Of a DNA stretch of 64,000 nt, positions 1-10,233 are shown piece by piece. Source of the DNA: Lysobacteraceae bacterium (GTDB lineage: Bacteria; Pseudomonadota; Gammaproteobacteria; Xanthomonadales; Xanthomonadaceae); assembly GCA_026005075.1 (NCBI GenBank), contig BPKJ01000002.1, positions 186,001 through 250,000 of the forward strand. Reading direction: 5' to 3'. A program made the translations under genes and the position numbers. The notes beneath the pieces were generated by a model. It saw nothing but the letters and a program-made list of their open reading frames with translations. It did no database searches and was not told where the DNA came from. Within the stretch, counting starts at the first letter, position 1; each line of letters starts with the position of its first letter.

Positions 1-2048
<2,048 letters not shown>

Positions 2049-2140
2049 GCAATGCTCCGAGCTAGGTGGGTAGGGGGCGCGCTGCGCGCGCCGTGCCTGC
2101 GCCGGGAGCCAGCACGGTGGCCTCCCCTCCCGGCATCACG

Positions 2141-2152
2141 ACGTTTTAACGT
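2141..2152. promoter_or_regulatory. Inverted repeat upstream of the TonB receptor
   Basis: ACGTT-TT-AACGT is a 12-bp interrupted palindrome in the 136-bp gap between the receptor start and the preceding gene on the same strand. A second palindrome, GGCGCGC-TGC-GCGCGCC, lies nearer the start codon around 2077-2093. The first could be a repressor operator, but it is short and no promoter hexamers are clear beside it. Confidence 0.2.
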
Positions 2153-2184
2153 TTCCGGCTCCGCTTGTATAGCAGCGGCGGGCT

Positions 2185-3045
2185 TCATTCCGCCGCCGGC
2201 GGCTCGCGGTCGGCCGCAAGCTCGGTCCGCTCGCCGTCGAGGACGAGGATCAGCGCGTCCAGGACCTGCCGCAGCAGCGGGCCGATCGAAGGCGCGAGCA
2301 GGCGTTCGCGGGGGATGCCCTCGGTCCAGCCGAAGATCGACTGCCGCAGGTGGTCCTCGCAACGGACCCGGTGCAGGAGGTCATCGAGCAGGCGGCCCAC
2401 CTCGCTGGGCGTGGGGCTGGCGTCGAGGGCCGCGAACAGCCCCGCCAGTGCGTCCAGCAGCGCCTGTGCGTCGCGAGGCAGGCCGAAGTCTTCGGGCCGG
2501 TAGTCGAGGTAGGCGCGCTCGGCATTGGTCCAGACCCGGTAGCTGCGCCGGGCCAGCGAGTGGTAGAGCGGCTCCTCGCTGATCAGAACGAGAAGGAAGT
2601 TGCTGCGGTGCGCGGTGACGCTGGCGCTGCCTGCCGACCACTCCCCACGCTCGACGAACCCCACGAGGCGAAGGTGATCGGCGAAGGGGGCGGCCTGCAG
2701 CTGGTCGAGGATCAGCATGGTTCGCGCCGCCTCGGAATAGGCGCAGGCTTCGGTGAGCGCGCGCTCGAAGGCGCGCAGCGGGGGCTCGGCAGGGCGCGGA
2801 TCGTCGCCCGCTGCGGGCTGGCGTGGCTCCGCCTCGGGCCAGCTGAAATCGTGGTAGAGCACGTGCTGGTAACGGAGCGCCTGGCCGAGCGCGTGCGCGA
2901 AGGCCGTCTTCCGCCGTCCCGCGCTGCCGTCGACGTGCAGCACCCGAAGGTGCGGCAGGTCGGCCTCGAGCAGGCAGCGCAGGGCGAACTCGTAGTCGTC
3001 GTTGGACTCGAATCCGAACTCGGCAAGACGTCGTCGCAGGCTCAC
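2185..3045 (-). CDS. Uncharacterised P-loop-like ATPase protein
   Basis: The GTG start at 3045 is preceded by AGGGGG at a good distance. The 286-residue soluble protein has no signal peptide or membrane segment. It reads like a small AAA/STAND-type ATPase: an N-terminal helical part (DYEFALRCLLEADLPHLRVL), then GSAGRRKTAF near residue 40, where a Walker A motif would sit, and TMLILDQLQ around residue 110, where a Walker B would sit. The loop has Arg where the usual Gly precedes the Lys, so nucleotide binding is uncertain. I do not recognise a named family. It follows the divergent start of a secreted protease and precedes a TonB receptor, which gives no clear functional hint. Confidence 0.75.
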   Translation of the reverse strand: MSLRRRLAEFGFESNDDYEFALRCLLEADLPHLRVLHVDGSAGRRKTAFAHALGQALRYQHVLYHDFSWPEAEPRQPAAGDDPRPAEPPLRAFERALTEACAYSEAARTMLILDQLQAAPFADHLRLVGFVERGEWSAGSASVTAHRSNFLLVLISEEPLYHSLARRSYRVWTNAERAYLDYRPEDFGLPRDAQALLDALAGLFAALDASPTPSEVGRLLDDLLHRVRCEDHLRQSIFGWTEGIPRERLLAPSIGPLLRQVLDALILVLDGERTELAADREPPAAE

Positions 3046-3417
3046 GCTGTCCCCCTTTCCGACCTGGCTGCGAGTGTAGTCACAACCGCATGGAATGGGG
3101 GTGCGGGAGGTGCCGGTCGTCCTCCGGGCAGCCCTTATTGACCGGAAGCTGAACCGTTGCTAGCGTCGCCCCGCCCACCCCCTTCACAAGGGGTGGGTTT
3201 CCTGCTCCCGGCTTCGCGGCATGCCGCGGGCCGACACTGCGCCGACTTGGGGGATGAGAGCGGCGGGGCAGGGCCACCAGGACGGGGCGGGCGGCGTGCC
3301 CGCGGGGAGGTTCCGTTGCGGACGATCCCGTCCGTGGCCGGAATCGCGTAGAGGGTCAGCAGGCGCCAGGCGGATGGACCGCGGTCGCGGCCCCGCGGCG
3401 CCATGAGGAGAATCTGG
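3046..3417. promoter_or_regulatory. 372-bp divergent intergenic region with candidate promoter and hairpin
   Basis: No gene is seen here. It separates the P-loop protein (minus) from the secreted protease (plus). A candidate plus-strand promoter has TTGACC at 3138-3143, a 17-bp spacer and TAGCGT at 3161-3166. Directly after it lies a hairpin (3174-3197, CCCACCCCCTT / AAGGGGTGGG with one bulged C) followed by TTT, which could act as a leader attenuator. The -10 match is weak. The remaining 200 bp are GC-rich without a pattern I can name. Confidence 0.35.
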
Positions 3418-5409
3418 ATGCGCGTGAAGCTCTCGCCGCTCGCGGCGGCGTTGTTGTGCGGGCTCTCGTCCGTGGCCATGGCCGGGGAAAGGGGCGTGGA
3501 TACGGCCACCGTCCTTCCTGCCCCGGACCTTGCCAAGGTGCAGATGGAGGACAGCAAGGCGGTTGGCGGACCGTTCCGCTACGGCGTGGGGATCCCGGTC
3601 GAGGGCCTGAGGCTTGGTGCCAAGGGCTTCGGACACTGGCGCCGTGAGGGGGGCGACTGGGTATGGAGCTGGGAGGTGCTCTCGCCCGGCGCCAAGACCC
3701 TCGACTTCCACTTCGAGCGCCTGCAGCTGCCGCTGGGCGCAAGCCTGCGCATCGTCGGCGAGGGGCCGGCGAACGAGCGGCGGATCGAGGCCAAGGACAT
3801 CACCGGGACGGCGTTCTCCTCACCCTACGTGCTGGGTGAGCGCGCCCGCTTCGAGCTCAGGGTGCCGGCGGCGTTGCGGGGCCAGGTCGAGCTGGCGCTG
3901 GCCTCGGTGACCCATGGCTACCGTGGTCTGTGGGAAGCCTTCGAGCCCGGCCAGAAGTCGGGATCTTGCAACGTGGACGTGGCCTGCCCGGCGGGCGACG
4001 CGTGGCGCGACCAGATCGATTCGGTGGGCCATTACACCTTCAGCAAGGGTGGGAGCAGCTATGTCTGCACCGGCACCCTGATCGGCAACACCGCACGCAC
4101 GGCCACGCCCTACTTCCTGACCGCCAATCACTGCATGAGCTCGCAGACGGTGGTGGGCACCGTCGTGGTGTACTGGAACTACCAGAGCAGCACGTGCCGG
4201 ACGCCGGGTTCGTCCTCCAGCGGCACGCCGCTCTCGCGCAGCATCGCCAGCCACAGCCAGTCGGGCGCGGTGCTGCGGGCCACCAACGCGGCGAGCGACT
4301 TCACCCTGATCGAGCTCAACGCCCAGGTTCCCACGGGTGCCAACCCGTTCTTCTCCGGCTGGGACCGCAGCGGCAGTGTCCCCACCTCTGCGGTCGGCAT
4401 CCATCATCCCGCCGGCCACGAGAAGAGGATCTCGGTGGAAAACCAGGCCCTGCAGATCAGCGGCTACGGCGGCAGCAGTGGCACCACCCACTGGCGGGTG
4501 GTGGACTGGGACCTCGGCACCACCGAGGGCGGCTCCTCCGGCTCCGGCCTGTGGGACCAGAACAAGCGCCTGGTCGGTCAGCTGCACGGCGGCTCGGCGG
4601 CCTGCGGCAACGACCTCTCCGACTACTACGGCCGGCTTTCGGTGTCGTGGACCGGAGGCGGCACCAGCAGCACCCGCCTGTCCAACTGGCTCGATCCGGC
4701 CGGGACCGGGGCGACCACCCTCAACGGCTACCGTCCCGGAAGCGGTGGTGGCAGTGACACCACGCCGCCGACCACGCCCGGCAATCTCAGTGCCACGGCG
4801 ACCGGAAGCAGCACGATCAACCTCAGCTGGAGCGCCTCCAGCGACACCGGCGGATCCGGGCTTGCCGGTTATCGCATCGAGCGTTGCACCGGCTCGAGCT
4901 GCACCAACTTCGCGCAGATCGCGACCACGACCTCGACCGCCTACACCAACAGCGGGCTCGCGGCCTCGACCACCTACCGCTACCGGATCCGTGCCGTGGA
5001 CGGGGCGGGCAACGTGAGTGCGTACAGCAGCATCGCCCAGGCCACGACGCAGGCCGGTGGCGGCACGACCACGTTCTTCCAGAACACCGGCGACTACACC
5101 ATCCGCGACCGCAGCACGGTGGAGAGCCCGATCACGGTCAGCGGTGTCAGTGGCAACGCGCCGTCGAGCCTGAAGGTGAACGTGGACATCAAGCACACCT
5201 ACATCGGTGATCTCAGGGTGCGCCTGTATGCGCCCAACGGCACCTACTGGACGCTGCACAACCGTTCGGGCGGCAGTGCGGACAACCTGACCCAGAGCTA
5301 CACCGTGAATGCCTCCAGCGTTCCGGCCAACGGCACCTGGAAGCTGCAGGTGTACGACGCCGCACGTGGCGACACCGGCTACATCGACGCGTGGAGCCTG
5401 CAGTTCTGA
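3418..5409 (+). CDS. Secreted lysyl-endopeptidase-type serine protease with FN3 and P/Homo B domains
   Basis: AGGAG at 3406-3410 places the start at the ATG at 3418, not the in-frame ATG at 3403; this gives a clean signal peptide (MRVKLSPLAAALLCG...AMA) and 663 residues. A propeptide of about 150 residues precedes the chymotrypsin-fold domain. The triad is visible: His238 in LTANHC, Asp294 in SDFTLIEL, Ser374 in EGGSSGSGL. The domain end (SWTGGG...RLSNWLDP.GTGA) matches Achromobacter lysyl endopeptidase. A fibronectin type III domain (about 450-545) and a P/Homo B domain (about 555-663, HTYIGDLRVRLYAPNG) follow. Family knowledge suggests an extracellular protease cutting after Lys, with the tail for secretion or substrate contact. 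The Lys preference is inferred. Confidence 0.9.
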   Translation: MRVKLSPLAAALLCGLSSVAMAGERGVDTATVLPAPDLAKVQMEDSKAVGGPFRYGVGIPVEGLRLGAKGFGHWRREGGDWVWSWEVLSPGAKTLDFHFERLQLPLGASLRIVGEGPANERRIEAKDITGTAFSSPYVLGERARFELRVPAALRGQVELALASVTHGYRGLWEAFEPGQKSGSCNVDVACPAGDAWRDQIDSVGHYTFSKGGSSYVCTGTLIGNTARTATPYFLTANHCMSSQTVVGTVVVYWNYQSSTCRTPGSSSSGTPLSRSIASHSQSGAVLRATNAASDFTLIELNAQVPTGANPFFSGWDRSGSVPTSAVGIHHPAGHEKRISVENQALQISGYGGSSGTTHWRVVDWDLGTTEGGSSGSGLWDQNKRLVGQLHGGSAACGNDLSDYYGRLSVSWTGGGTSSTRLSNWLDPAGTGATTLNGYRPGSGGGSDTTPPTTPGNLSATATGSSTINLSWSASSDTGGSGLAGYRIERCTGSSCTNFAQIATTTSTAYTNSGLAASTTYRYRIRAVDGAGNVSAYSSIAQATTQAGGGTTTFFQNTGDYTIRDRSTVESPITVSGVSGNAPSSLKVNVDIKHTYIGDLRVRLYAPNGTYWTLHNRSGGSADNLTQSYTVNASSVPANGTWKLQVYDAARGDTGYIDAWSLQF

Positions 5410-5431
5410 GGCTGCACCGGCCGTGATGAGC

Positions 5432-5463
5432 CCGAAAAGCCCGGCTTCGGCCGGGCTTTTCGG
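5432..5463. terminator. Bidirectional hairpin terminator between protease and asnB
   Basis: A perfect 14-bp stem, CCGAAAAGCCCGGC / GCCGGGCTTTTCGG, is closed by a TTCG tetraloop. The AAAA/TTTT tract inside the stem gives a U-run on either strand, so it can end both the protease transcript and the convergent asnB transcript. Confidence 0.85.
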
Positions 5464-5537
5464 TGCCAGGAGGGGCGCACCCGGGCTCGCGGCCGCCGCA
5501 GCGCAACGCGCACCGCCACCTGCCGTGCGCAACCTGG

Positions 5538-7226
5538 CTAGGCGAGCGTGCCGTAGGCGGCGTTGTGCACCGCCTGCACGGCGCGGCCCGAGGGGTCGAC
5601 GATGGCCTTCAGGCTGGGGTCCCATTCCAGCGCGGCCGCGGTGGAGCAGGCCACGCTGGGACCGCCGGGCACGCACTCGGCCGCCCAGCTCTGCGGAAAG
5701 TGGCGGTGGAACAGCTCGCGGTAGAGGTAGGCCTCCTTGGTCTGCGGCGTGTTGTGGGGGAAGCGGAAGCCTGCGCTTTGCATCTGTGCATCGCTGATCT
5801 GCGTCTCGGCGAAGGCCTTGAGCGCGTCGATCCAGGAATACCCCACACCATCGCTGAACTGCTCCTTCTGCCGCCAGAGTACGGCATCGGGCAGGTAGCC
5901 GGCGAAACTCTCGCGCAGGAACTGCTTCTCGATCCGCCCGCGGTGGGCGCCGCTGAGCTTGACCTCCGGATCGAGGCGCATGGCGACATCGATGAAGTTG
6001 CGGTCGAGGAAGGGCACACGCGCCTCGACCCCCCAGGCGGCCATGGCCTTGTTGGCGCGCAGGCAGTCGTACAGGTGCAGCTTGTCCAGCTTGCGCACCG
6101 TCTCCTCGTGCAGGGCGCGGGCGTCCGGGGCCTTGTGGAAGTAGAGGTAGCCGCCGAACAGTTCGTCCGAACCCTCGCCCGAGAGCACCATCTTGATGCC
6201 CATGGCACGGATGCGGCGCGCCATCAGGAACATCGGCGTGGAGGCGCGCACGGTGGTGACGTCGTAGGTCTCGAGGTGGTAGATCACGTCGGAGAGGGCA
6301 TCCAGCCCCTCCTGCACGGTGAAGGTCAGGCTGTGGTGGACGGTGCCGATGTGGTCGGCGACCTGTTGCGCCGCGGCGAGGTCGGGCGAGCCGGCAAGGC
6401 CGATCGCGAAACTGTGCAGCTGCGGCCACCACGCCTCGGTCTTCTCGTCCTCCTCGACCCTCCGCGCGGCGTACTTCTTGGCGATCGCCGCCACCAGCGA
6501 GGAATCCAGGCCGCCGGAGAGCAGCACCCCGTAGGGCACGTCGCACATCATGTGGCTGCGCACCGCGGCCTCCAGCGCCCGGCGCAGGGCCGCGCGGTCG
6601 GCCGGGTTGCCGGCGACGTTGCCGTAGTCGCGCCACGAGGGGGCGTAGTAGCGCCGGGGAGCGGGCTGGTCGCTGGTCCAGAAATGCCCGGGCGGGAACT
6701 CGCGGGCGCTCACGCACACCGGGGCCAGCGCCTTGAGCTCGGAGGCGACGAACAGGTTGCCGTGTTCGTCGTGCCCGAAGTACAGCGGAACGATGCCGAT
6801 CGGGTCGCGGGCGATCAGCCAGCGGCCGGCCACGGCGTCCCAGAGCACGAAGGCGAACATGCCCTCGAGCTGCTCGAGCCAGATGCCCGGATCCTCGCCG
6901 CTGCGCCAGGCCGGCAGGATCACCTCGCAGTCGGAGTGGGTCTGGAACGCGTAGTCCTGCCGGAAACGGTCGCGCAGGCTGCGGTGGTTGTAGATCTCGC
7001 CGTTGACTGCGAGCACCTGCGCGCCGTCCGGGCTGCGCAGCGGCTGGGCGCCAGAATCGACGCCGACGATGGCCAGCCGCTCGTGGACGAGGATGGCCCG
7101 GTCGTCCGCATGGATGCCGGACCAGTCCGGTCCGCGGTGGCGCATCCTGCGCGAGAGTTCCAGGGCGAGCGGGCGCAGGCTTGCTGGGTCCGTGCGAAGG
7201 GAGAGGATGGCCAGGATCGAGCACAT
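5538..7226 (-). CDS. asnB: Asparagine synthase B, glutamine-hydrolysing
   Basis: The 562-residue protein is close to the 554 of E. coli AsnB. Residue 2 is the Cys that becomes the N-terminal nucleophile of the class II glutaminase domain (about 2-185), with RHRGPD at 29-34 and VNGEIYN at 74-80. The synthetase domain carries the pyrophosphate loop SGGLDSS at 237-243 and SGEGSDELFGGY further on. It transfers glutamine-derived ammonia to a beta-aspartyl-AMP intermediate in the cytoplasm. The gene stands alone and converges with the protease gene at a strong terminator. Catalytic residues appear intact. The ATG at 7226 is fixed by the need for Cys2. Confidence 0.96.
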   Translation of the reverse strand: MCSILAILSLRTDPASLRPLALELSRRMRHRGPDWSGIHADDRAILVHERLAIVGVDSGAQPLRSPDGAQVLAVNGEIYNHRSLRDRFRQDYAFQTHSDCEVILPAWRSGEDPGIWLEQLEGMFAFVLWDAVAGRWLIARDPIGIVPLYFGHDEHGNLFVASELKALAPVCVSAREFPPGHFWTSDQPAPRRYYAPSWRDYGNVAGNPADRAALRRALEAAVRSHMMCDVPYGVLLSGGLDSSLVAAIAKKYAARRVEEDEKTEAWWPQLHSFAIGLAGSPDLAAAQQVADHIGTVHHSLTFTVQEGLDALSDVIYHLETYDVTTVRASTPMFLMARRIRAMGIKMVLSGEGSDELFGGYLYFHKAPDARALHEETVRKLDKLHLYDCLRANKAMAAWGVEARVPFLDRNFIDVAMRLDPEVKLSGAHRGRIEKQFLRESFAGYLPDAVLWRQKEQFSDGVGYSWIDALKAFAETQISDAQMQSAGFRFPHNTPQTKEAYLYRELFHRHFPQSWAAECVPGGPSVACSTAAALEWDPSLKAIVDPSGRAVQAVHNAAYGTLA

Positions 7227-7328
7227 GGGAGAACACCGGCGTGGCGGGGGACGTGCCCCGATTCTGGCAGGAAACCGCCGCGTGTGCTGCGCTGCGTCAT
7301 GGGCGGACGCGGCGGGGCCGCGGAGCGC

Positions 7329-7958
7329 TCAGCCGAGGATCGTCCTCGCCCAGGCCAGCGCGCCGCCGCCGGCGAGTCCAAGGAAGCCGGCCACGGCCAG
7401 GGTGGCGAGCCAGCACAGCGCAAGCAGCACCCCGTCCCGCTCGATCAGGGCCACCGCGCACAGCAGGATCAGCAGGCCCAGCGGGTAGTTGGTCAGCGGG
7501 ATGGGCAGGGCGATCAGGATGCCGAGGAGAAGCAGCATCAGGCCATTGAGGACGTGGCAGGCGAGGTGCCGGGTCAGGCCCTCGGCCCGCGGCCGGACCA
7601 GGCGTTCGATACGTCGAAGCCACGGTCCGATCCGCGCGGAGAAGCGCCTGATGCGCTGCCGCGGGATGCCGTGCCGGCGCAGCCTCCCGGGCAGCCAGGG
7701 GCGCCGCAGGCCGAGCATCATTTGCAGGCCCATGAGGGCGACGAGCGGCCCACTGACCGCGCCGGCGCCCGCCGGCAGCGGCAGGAAGGCGGGCAGGGTG
7801 GCGATCAAGGTCAGCACCCCGAAGCCGCGCCGGCCGAATCGCTGCACGATCTCTTCGAGACCGATGCGGTCGTGGTCTGCGCCCTCGGGCCGCTCGTCCG
7901 CCAGCGCCTCCAGGAGCTGGCTCGTGCTCGGTTCGCGGGCGGCCGCGGTAGCGCTCAT
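7329..7958 (-). CDS. ExoD-family exopolysaccharide synthesis membrane protein
   Basis: I start it at the ATG at 7958 (MSATAAAREPSTS), because the open frame upstream of it lacks a convincing coding character; this gives 209 residues. LEEIVQRFGRRGFGVLTLIATLPAFLPLP near the N-terminus and several hydrophobic segments, including LNGLMLLLLGILIALPIP, fit the ExoD family (PF06055). Members are inner-membrane proteins linked to exopolysaccharide production or alkaline stress in rhizobia; the molecular role is not settled. It lies upstream and divergent from pstS and about 100 bp after asnB on the same strand. Confidence 0.8.
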   Translation of the reverse strand: MSATAAAREPSTSQLLEALADERPEGADHDRIGLEEIVQRFGRRGFGVLTLIATLPAFLPLPAGAGAVSGPLVALMGLQMMLGLRRPWLPGRLRRHGIPRQRIRRFSARIGPWLRRIERLVRPRAEGLTRHLACHVLNGLMLLLLGILIALPIPLTNYPLGLLILLCAVALIERDGVLLALCWLATLAVAGFLGLAGGGALAWARTILG

Positions 7959-8116
7959 GCGGGCACGGTGGGGACGGGGCAGGGCATCGGTGCAGTCTAG
8001 CAATCGGGCATGAACCGCTGCCGGACGACGTCGGCCAGCCTTGGCTGCGGCGCAGGTGCCTCCGCGGGGTTGCGGGGTGGGGTCGGCCCTGGCGGATGAG
8101 CGACGATGCAATATCG

Positions 8117-8134
8117 GTGTAACAATCGCGTCAT
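8117..8134 (+). promoter_or_regulatory. Candidate Pho box before pstS
   Basis: GTGTAAC-aatc-GCGTCAT gives two 7-mers 4 bp apart. Against the CTGTCAT half-site of PhoB boxes they match at 4 and 5 positions. Its place, about 90 bp before pstSCAB-phoU, is what PhoB control would predict. The match is partial and no good -10 follows at the usual distance, so this is a suggestion only. Confidence 0.25.
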
Positions 8135-8224
8135 ACTGTTGCCGGGTGCACGAGGCTGGCCCGCCTGGGCTGCGGCCTTCCTTCCCATGGGGTCTGGTGC
8201 CCCAACTTTCTTAGCGAGGAATCC

Positions 8225-9271
8225 ATGCGTCCCATCCACACCTTGACCGTGCTGTCTGCCGCCCTGCTGCTCGCCGCCTGCGGTTCGAAGCCGGGTGCCG
8301 AGTCCGAAGGCAACGCGCCGGGATCGGCCGACCGCGGCGCCTCGGCCCCGATCATCCAGATCGACGGCTCGAGCACGGTCTACCCGATCACCGAGGCGGT
8401 GGCCGAGGAGTTCCAGATCGCCAACCAGGGCAAGGTGCGGGTGACCGTCGGGGTTTCCGGGACCGGTGGCGGGTTCAAGAAGTTCTGCCGCGGCGAGACG
8501 GCCATCTCCAATGCCTCGCGGCCGATCCTGCAGGGCGAGATCGACGCCTGCCGCGAGGCGGGGGTGCAGTTCATCGAGCTTCCGGTGGCCTTCGACGCCC
8601 TGACCGTGGTCGTCAACCCGGCCAACACCTGGCTGGAGTCCATCACCGTCGCCGAGCTCAAGCGGATCTGGGAGCCGGAGGCCCAGGGCGTGGTGATGAA
8701 CTGGAACCAGGTCAACCCCGCGTGGCCGGATGCGCCGCTCAAGCTGTTCGGCGCGGGCTCGGATTCGGGCACCTTCGACTACTTCACCGAGGCGGTGGTG
8801 GGCAAGGCCAAGTCCTCCCGGGGCGACTACACCGCCAGCGAGGACGACAACGTGCTGGTCGCCGGTGTCGCCGGTGACGTGAACGCGCTCGGCTTCTTCG
8901 GCTTCGCCTACTACCGGGAGAACCAGCAGCAGCTGCGCGCGGTGCCGGTCAAGGCCACCGAGGATGCGCCGGCCGTGCTGCCCTCGCTGGAGACGGTCAT
9001 GGACGGCACCTACGTGCCGCTCTCGCGGCCCATCTTCATCTACGTCAACGCCAAGGATGCCGAGCGTCCCGAGGTCCGCGAGTTCGTGCAGTTCTACCTG
9101 AAGGAGTCGGCGCATCTGGTGGAGGAGGTGGGCTACGTTCCGCTGCCGGAGGACGCCTACGGGATGGCGCTCGACCGCTTTGAGCGCAAGGTGACCGGGA
9201 CCGTGTTCGACGGGCATTCGGAAGTCGGGGTCGGCGTGCAGGACCTGCTGCGCCGCGAGACCCGCGAGTAA
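8225..9271 (+). CDS. pstS: Periplasmic phosphate-binding lipoprotein PstS
   Basis: The gene starts at ATG 8225 after GAGGAA. The N-terminus ends in LLLAAC with Cys19, a lipobox, so the protein is probably a lipoprotein anchored in the periplasm. Phosphate-binding family features include QIDGSSTVYPITEAVAEEF, GVSGTGGGFKKFCRGE, NASRPI and GAGSDSGTFDYFTE, which together form the anion pocket. At 348 residues it is of normal length for the lipoprotein form of the family. It delivers phosphate to PstCA. It opens the pstSCAB-phoU operon; only 29 nt separate it from pstC as annotated. Phosphate-starvation control through PhoB is expected from the family. Confidence 0.95.
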   Translation: MRPIHTLTVLSAALLLAACGSKPGAESEGNAPGSADRGASAPIIQIDGSSTVYPITEAVAEEFQIANQGKVRVTVGVSGTGGGFKKFCRGETAISNASRPILQGEIDACREAGVQFIELPVAFDALTVVVNPANTWLESITVAELKRIWEPEAQGVVMNWNQVNPAWPDAPLKLFGAGSDSGTFDYFTEAVVGKAKSSRGDYTASEDDNVLVAGVAGDVNALGFFGFAYYRENQQQLRAVPVKATEDAPAVLPSLETVMDGTYVPLSRPIFIYVNAKDAERPEVREFVQFYLKESAHLVEEVGYVPLPEDAYGMALDRFERKVTGTVFDGHSEVGVGVQDLLRRETRE

Positions 9272-9300
9272 GCGCGTAGTTGGGCGCTGGAGCCAGATCG

Positions 9301-10233
9301 GTGGGCCCTGCATGCGCTCCTGAAGCCGTCCGACGGCGCGACCTTAGGCGGCGCCCGCTGCGGCGTCTTTCGGAGCGGGCGGTCGAGGCCGTCCTCCTGC
9401 TCGCCGCCCTCTCGGCGGTGGCGGTGACCGCCGCCATCGTCGTGATCCTGGTCTACGAGTCGTCCGATTTTTTTGCCAGGGTGCCGGTGCTGACCTTTCT
9501 CACCGACACCGAGTGGACGCCGCTGTTCGCCCAGCCTCGCTACGGCATCCTGCCGCTGCTTGCGGGCACCCTGATGACCTCGCTGATCGCGCTCCTGTTC
9601 GCGGTGCCCCTGGGCACGATCACCGCGATCTACCTCTCGGAGTTCGCCTCGCCGCGGGTGCGCGAGGTGGTCAAGCCGGTGCTCGAACTGATCGCCGGCG
9701 TGCCCACCGTCGTGTTCGGCTACTTCGCCCTGCTCTTCGTCACTCCTCTGCTGCAGAAGCTGATCCCGGGCCTGCCGGGCTTCAACATGCTCGGCCCGGG
9801 CATCGTGATCGGCATCATGATCGTCCCCTACATCAGCTCCTTGTCCGAGGATGCGATGCGGGCGGTCCCCATGCACTTCCGCGAGGCTTCGTTCGCGATG
9901 GGAGCCAGCCGGTTCCAGACCTCGATCAAGGTGGTGCTGCCCGCCGCCCTGTCCGGCATCGTGGCCTCCTACATCCTCGGCGTGTCGCGGGCGGTGGGCG
10001 AGACCATGGTCGTGGCCATCGCCGCCGGTCAGCAGCCCAACCTGACCTTCGACCCGACCGAGGCCGCGGCCACCATCACCGCCTACATCGTGCAGGTCTC
10101 GATGGGCGATGTGCCGCACGGCTCGGTGGCCTACCAGAGCATCTTTGCGGCCGGGCTGACCCTGTTCGTCCTCACCCTGCTGTTCAACGTGCTGGGCTAT
10201 TTCGTCCGCAAGCGCTTCCGTGAGGCCTACTGA
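9301..10233 (+). CDS. pstC: Phosphate ABC transporter permease PstC
   Basis: The frame is open from a TTG at 9280, but GGAG at 9289-9292 fits the GTG at 9301 best, giving 310 residues. It has about six transmembrane segments. The ABC-permease EAA-type loop is present as FREASFAMGASRFQTSIKVVLPAALSGI, and PSTPs' typical LELIAGVPTVVFGYFAL follows the second segment. With PstA it forms the inner-membrane phosphate channel driven by PstB. Its stop codon overlaps the pstA start (TGATG), indicating translational coupling. No ATG start exists in this frame near the N-terminus, so the true start needs protein evidence. Confidence 0.93.
   Translation: MGPACAPEAVRRRDLRRRPLRRLSERAVEAVLLLAALSAVAVTAAIVVILVYESSDFFARVPVLTFLTDTEWTPLFAQPRYGILPLLAGTLMTSLIALLFAVPLGTITAIYLSEFASPRVREVVKPVLELIAGVPTVVFGYFALLFVTPLLQKLIPGLPGFNMLGPGIVIGIMIVPYISSLSEDAMRAVPMHFREASFAMGASRFQTSIKVVLPAALSGIVASYILGVSRAVGETMVVAIAAGQQPNLTFDPTEAAATITAYIVQVSMGDVPHGSVAYQSIFAAGLTLFVLTLLFNVLGYFVRKRFREAY

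Noticed and set aside
3820-7236. A 1138-codon minus-strand frame overlapping both the protease and asnB
   Set aside because: It runs out of frame through asnB and antisense to the protease, crosses the strong terminator at 5432-5463, and shows only Arg/Gly/Ala-rich low-quality sequence.
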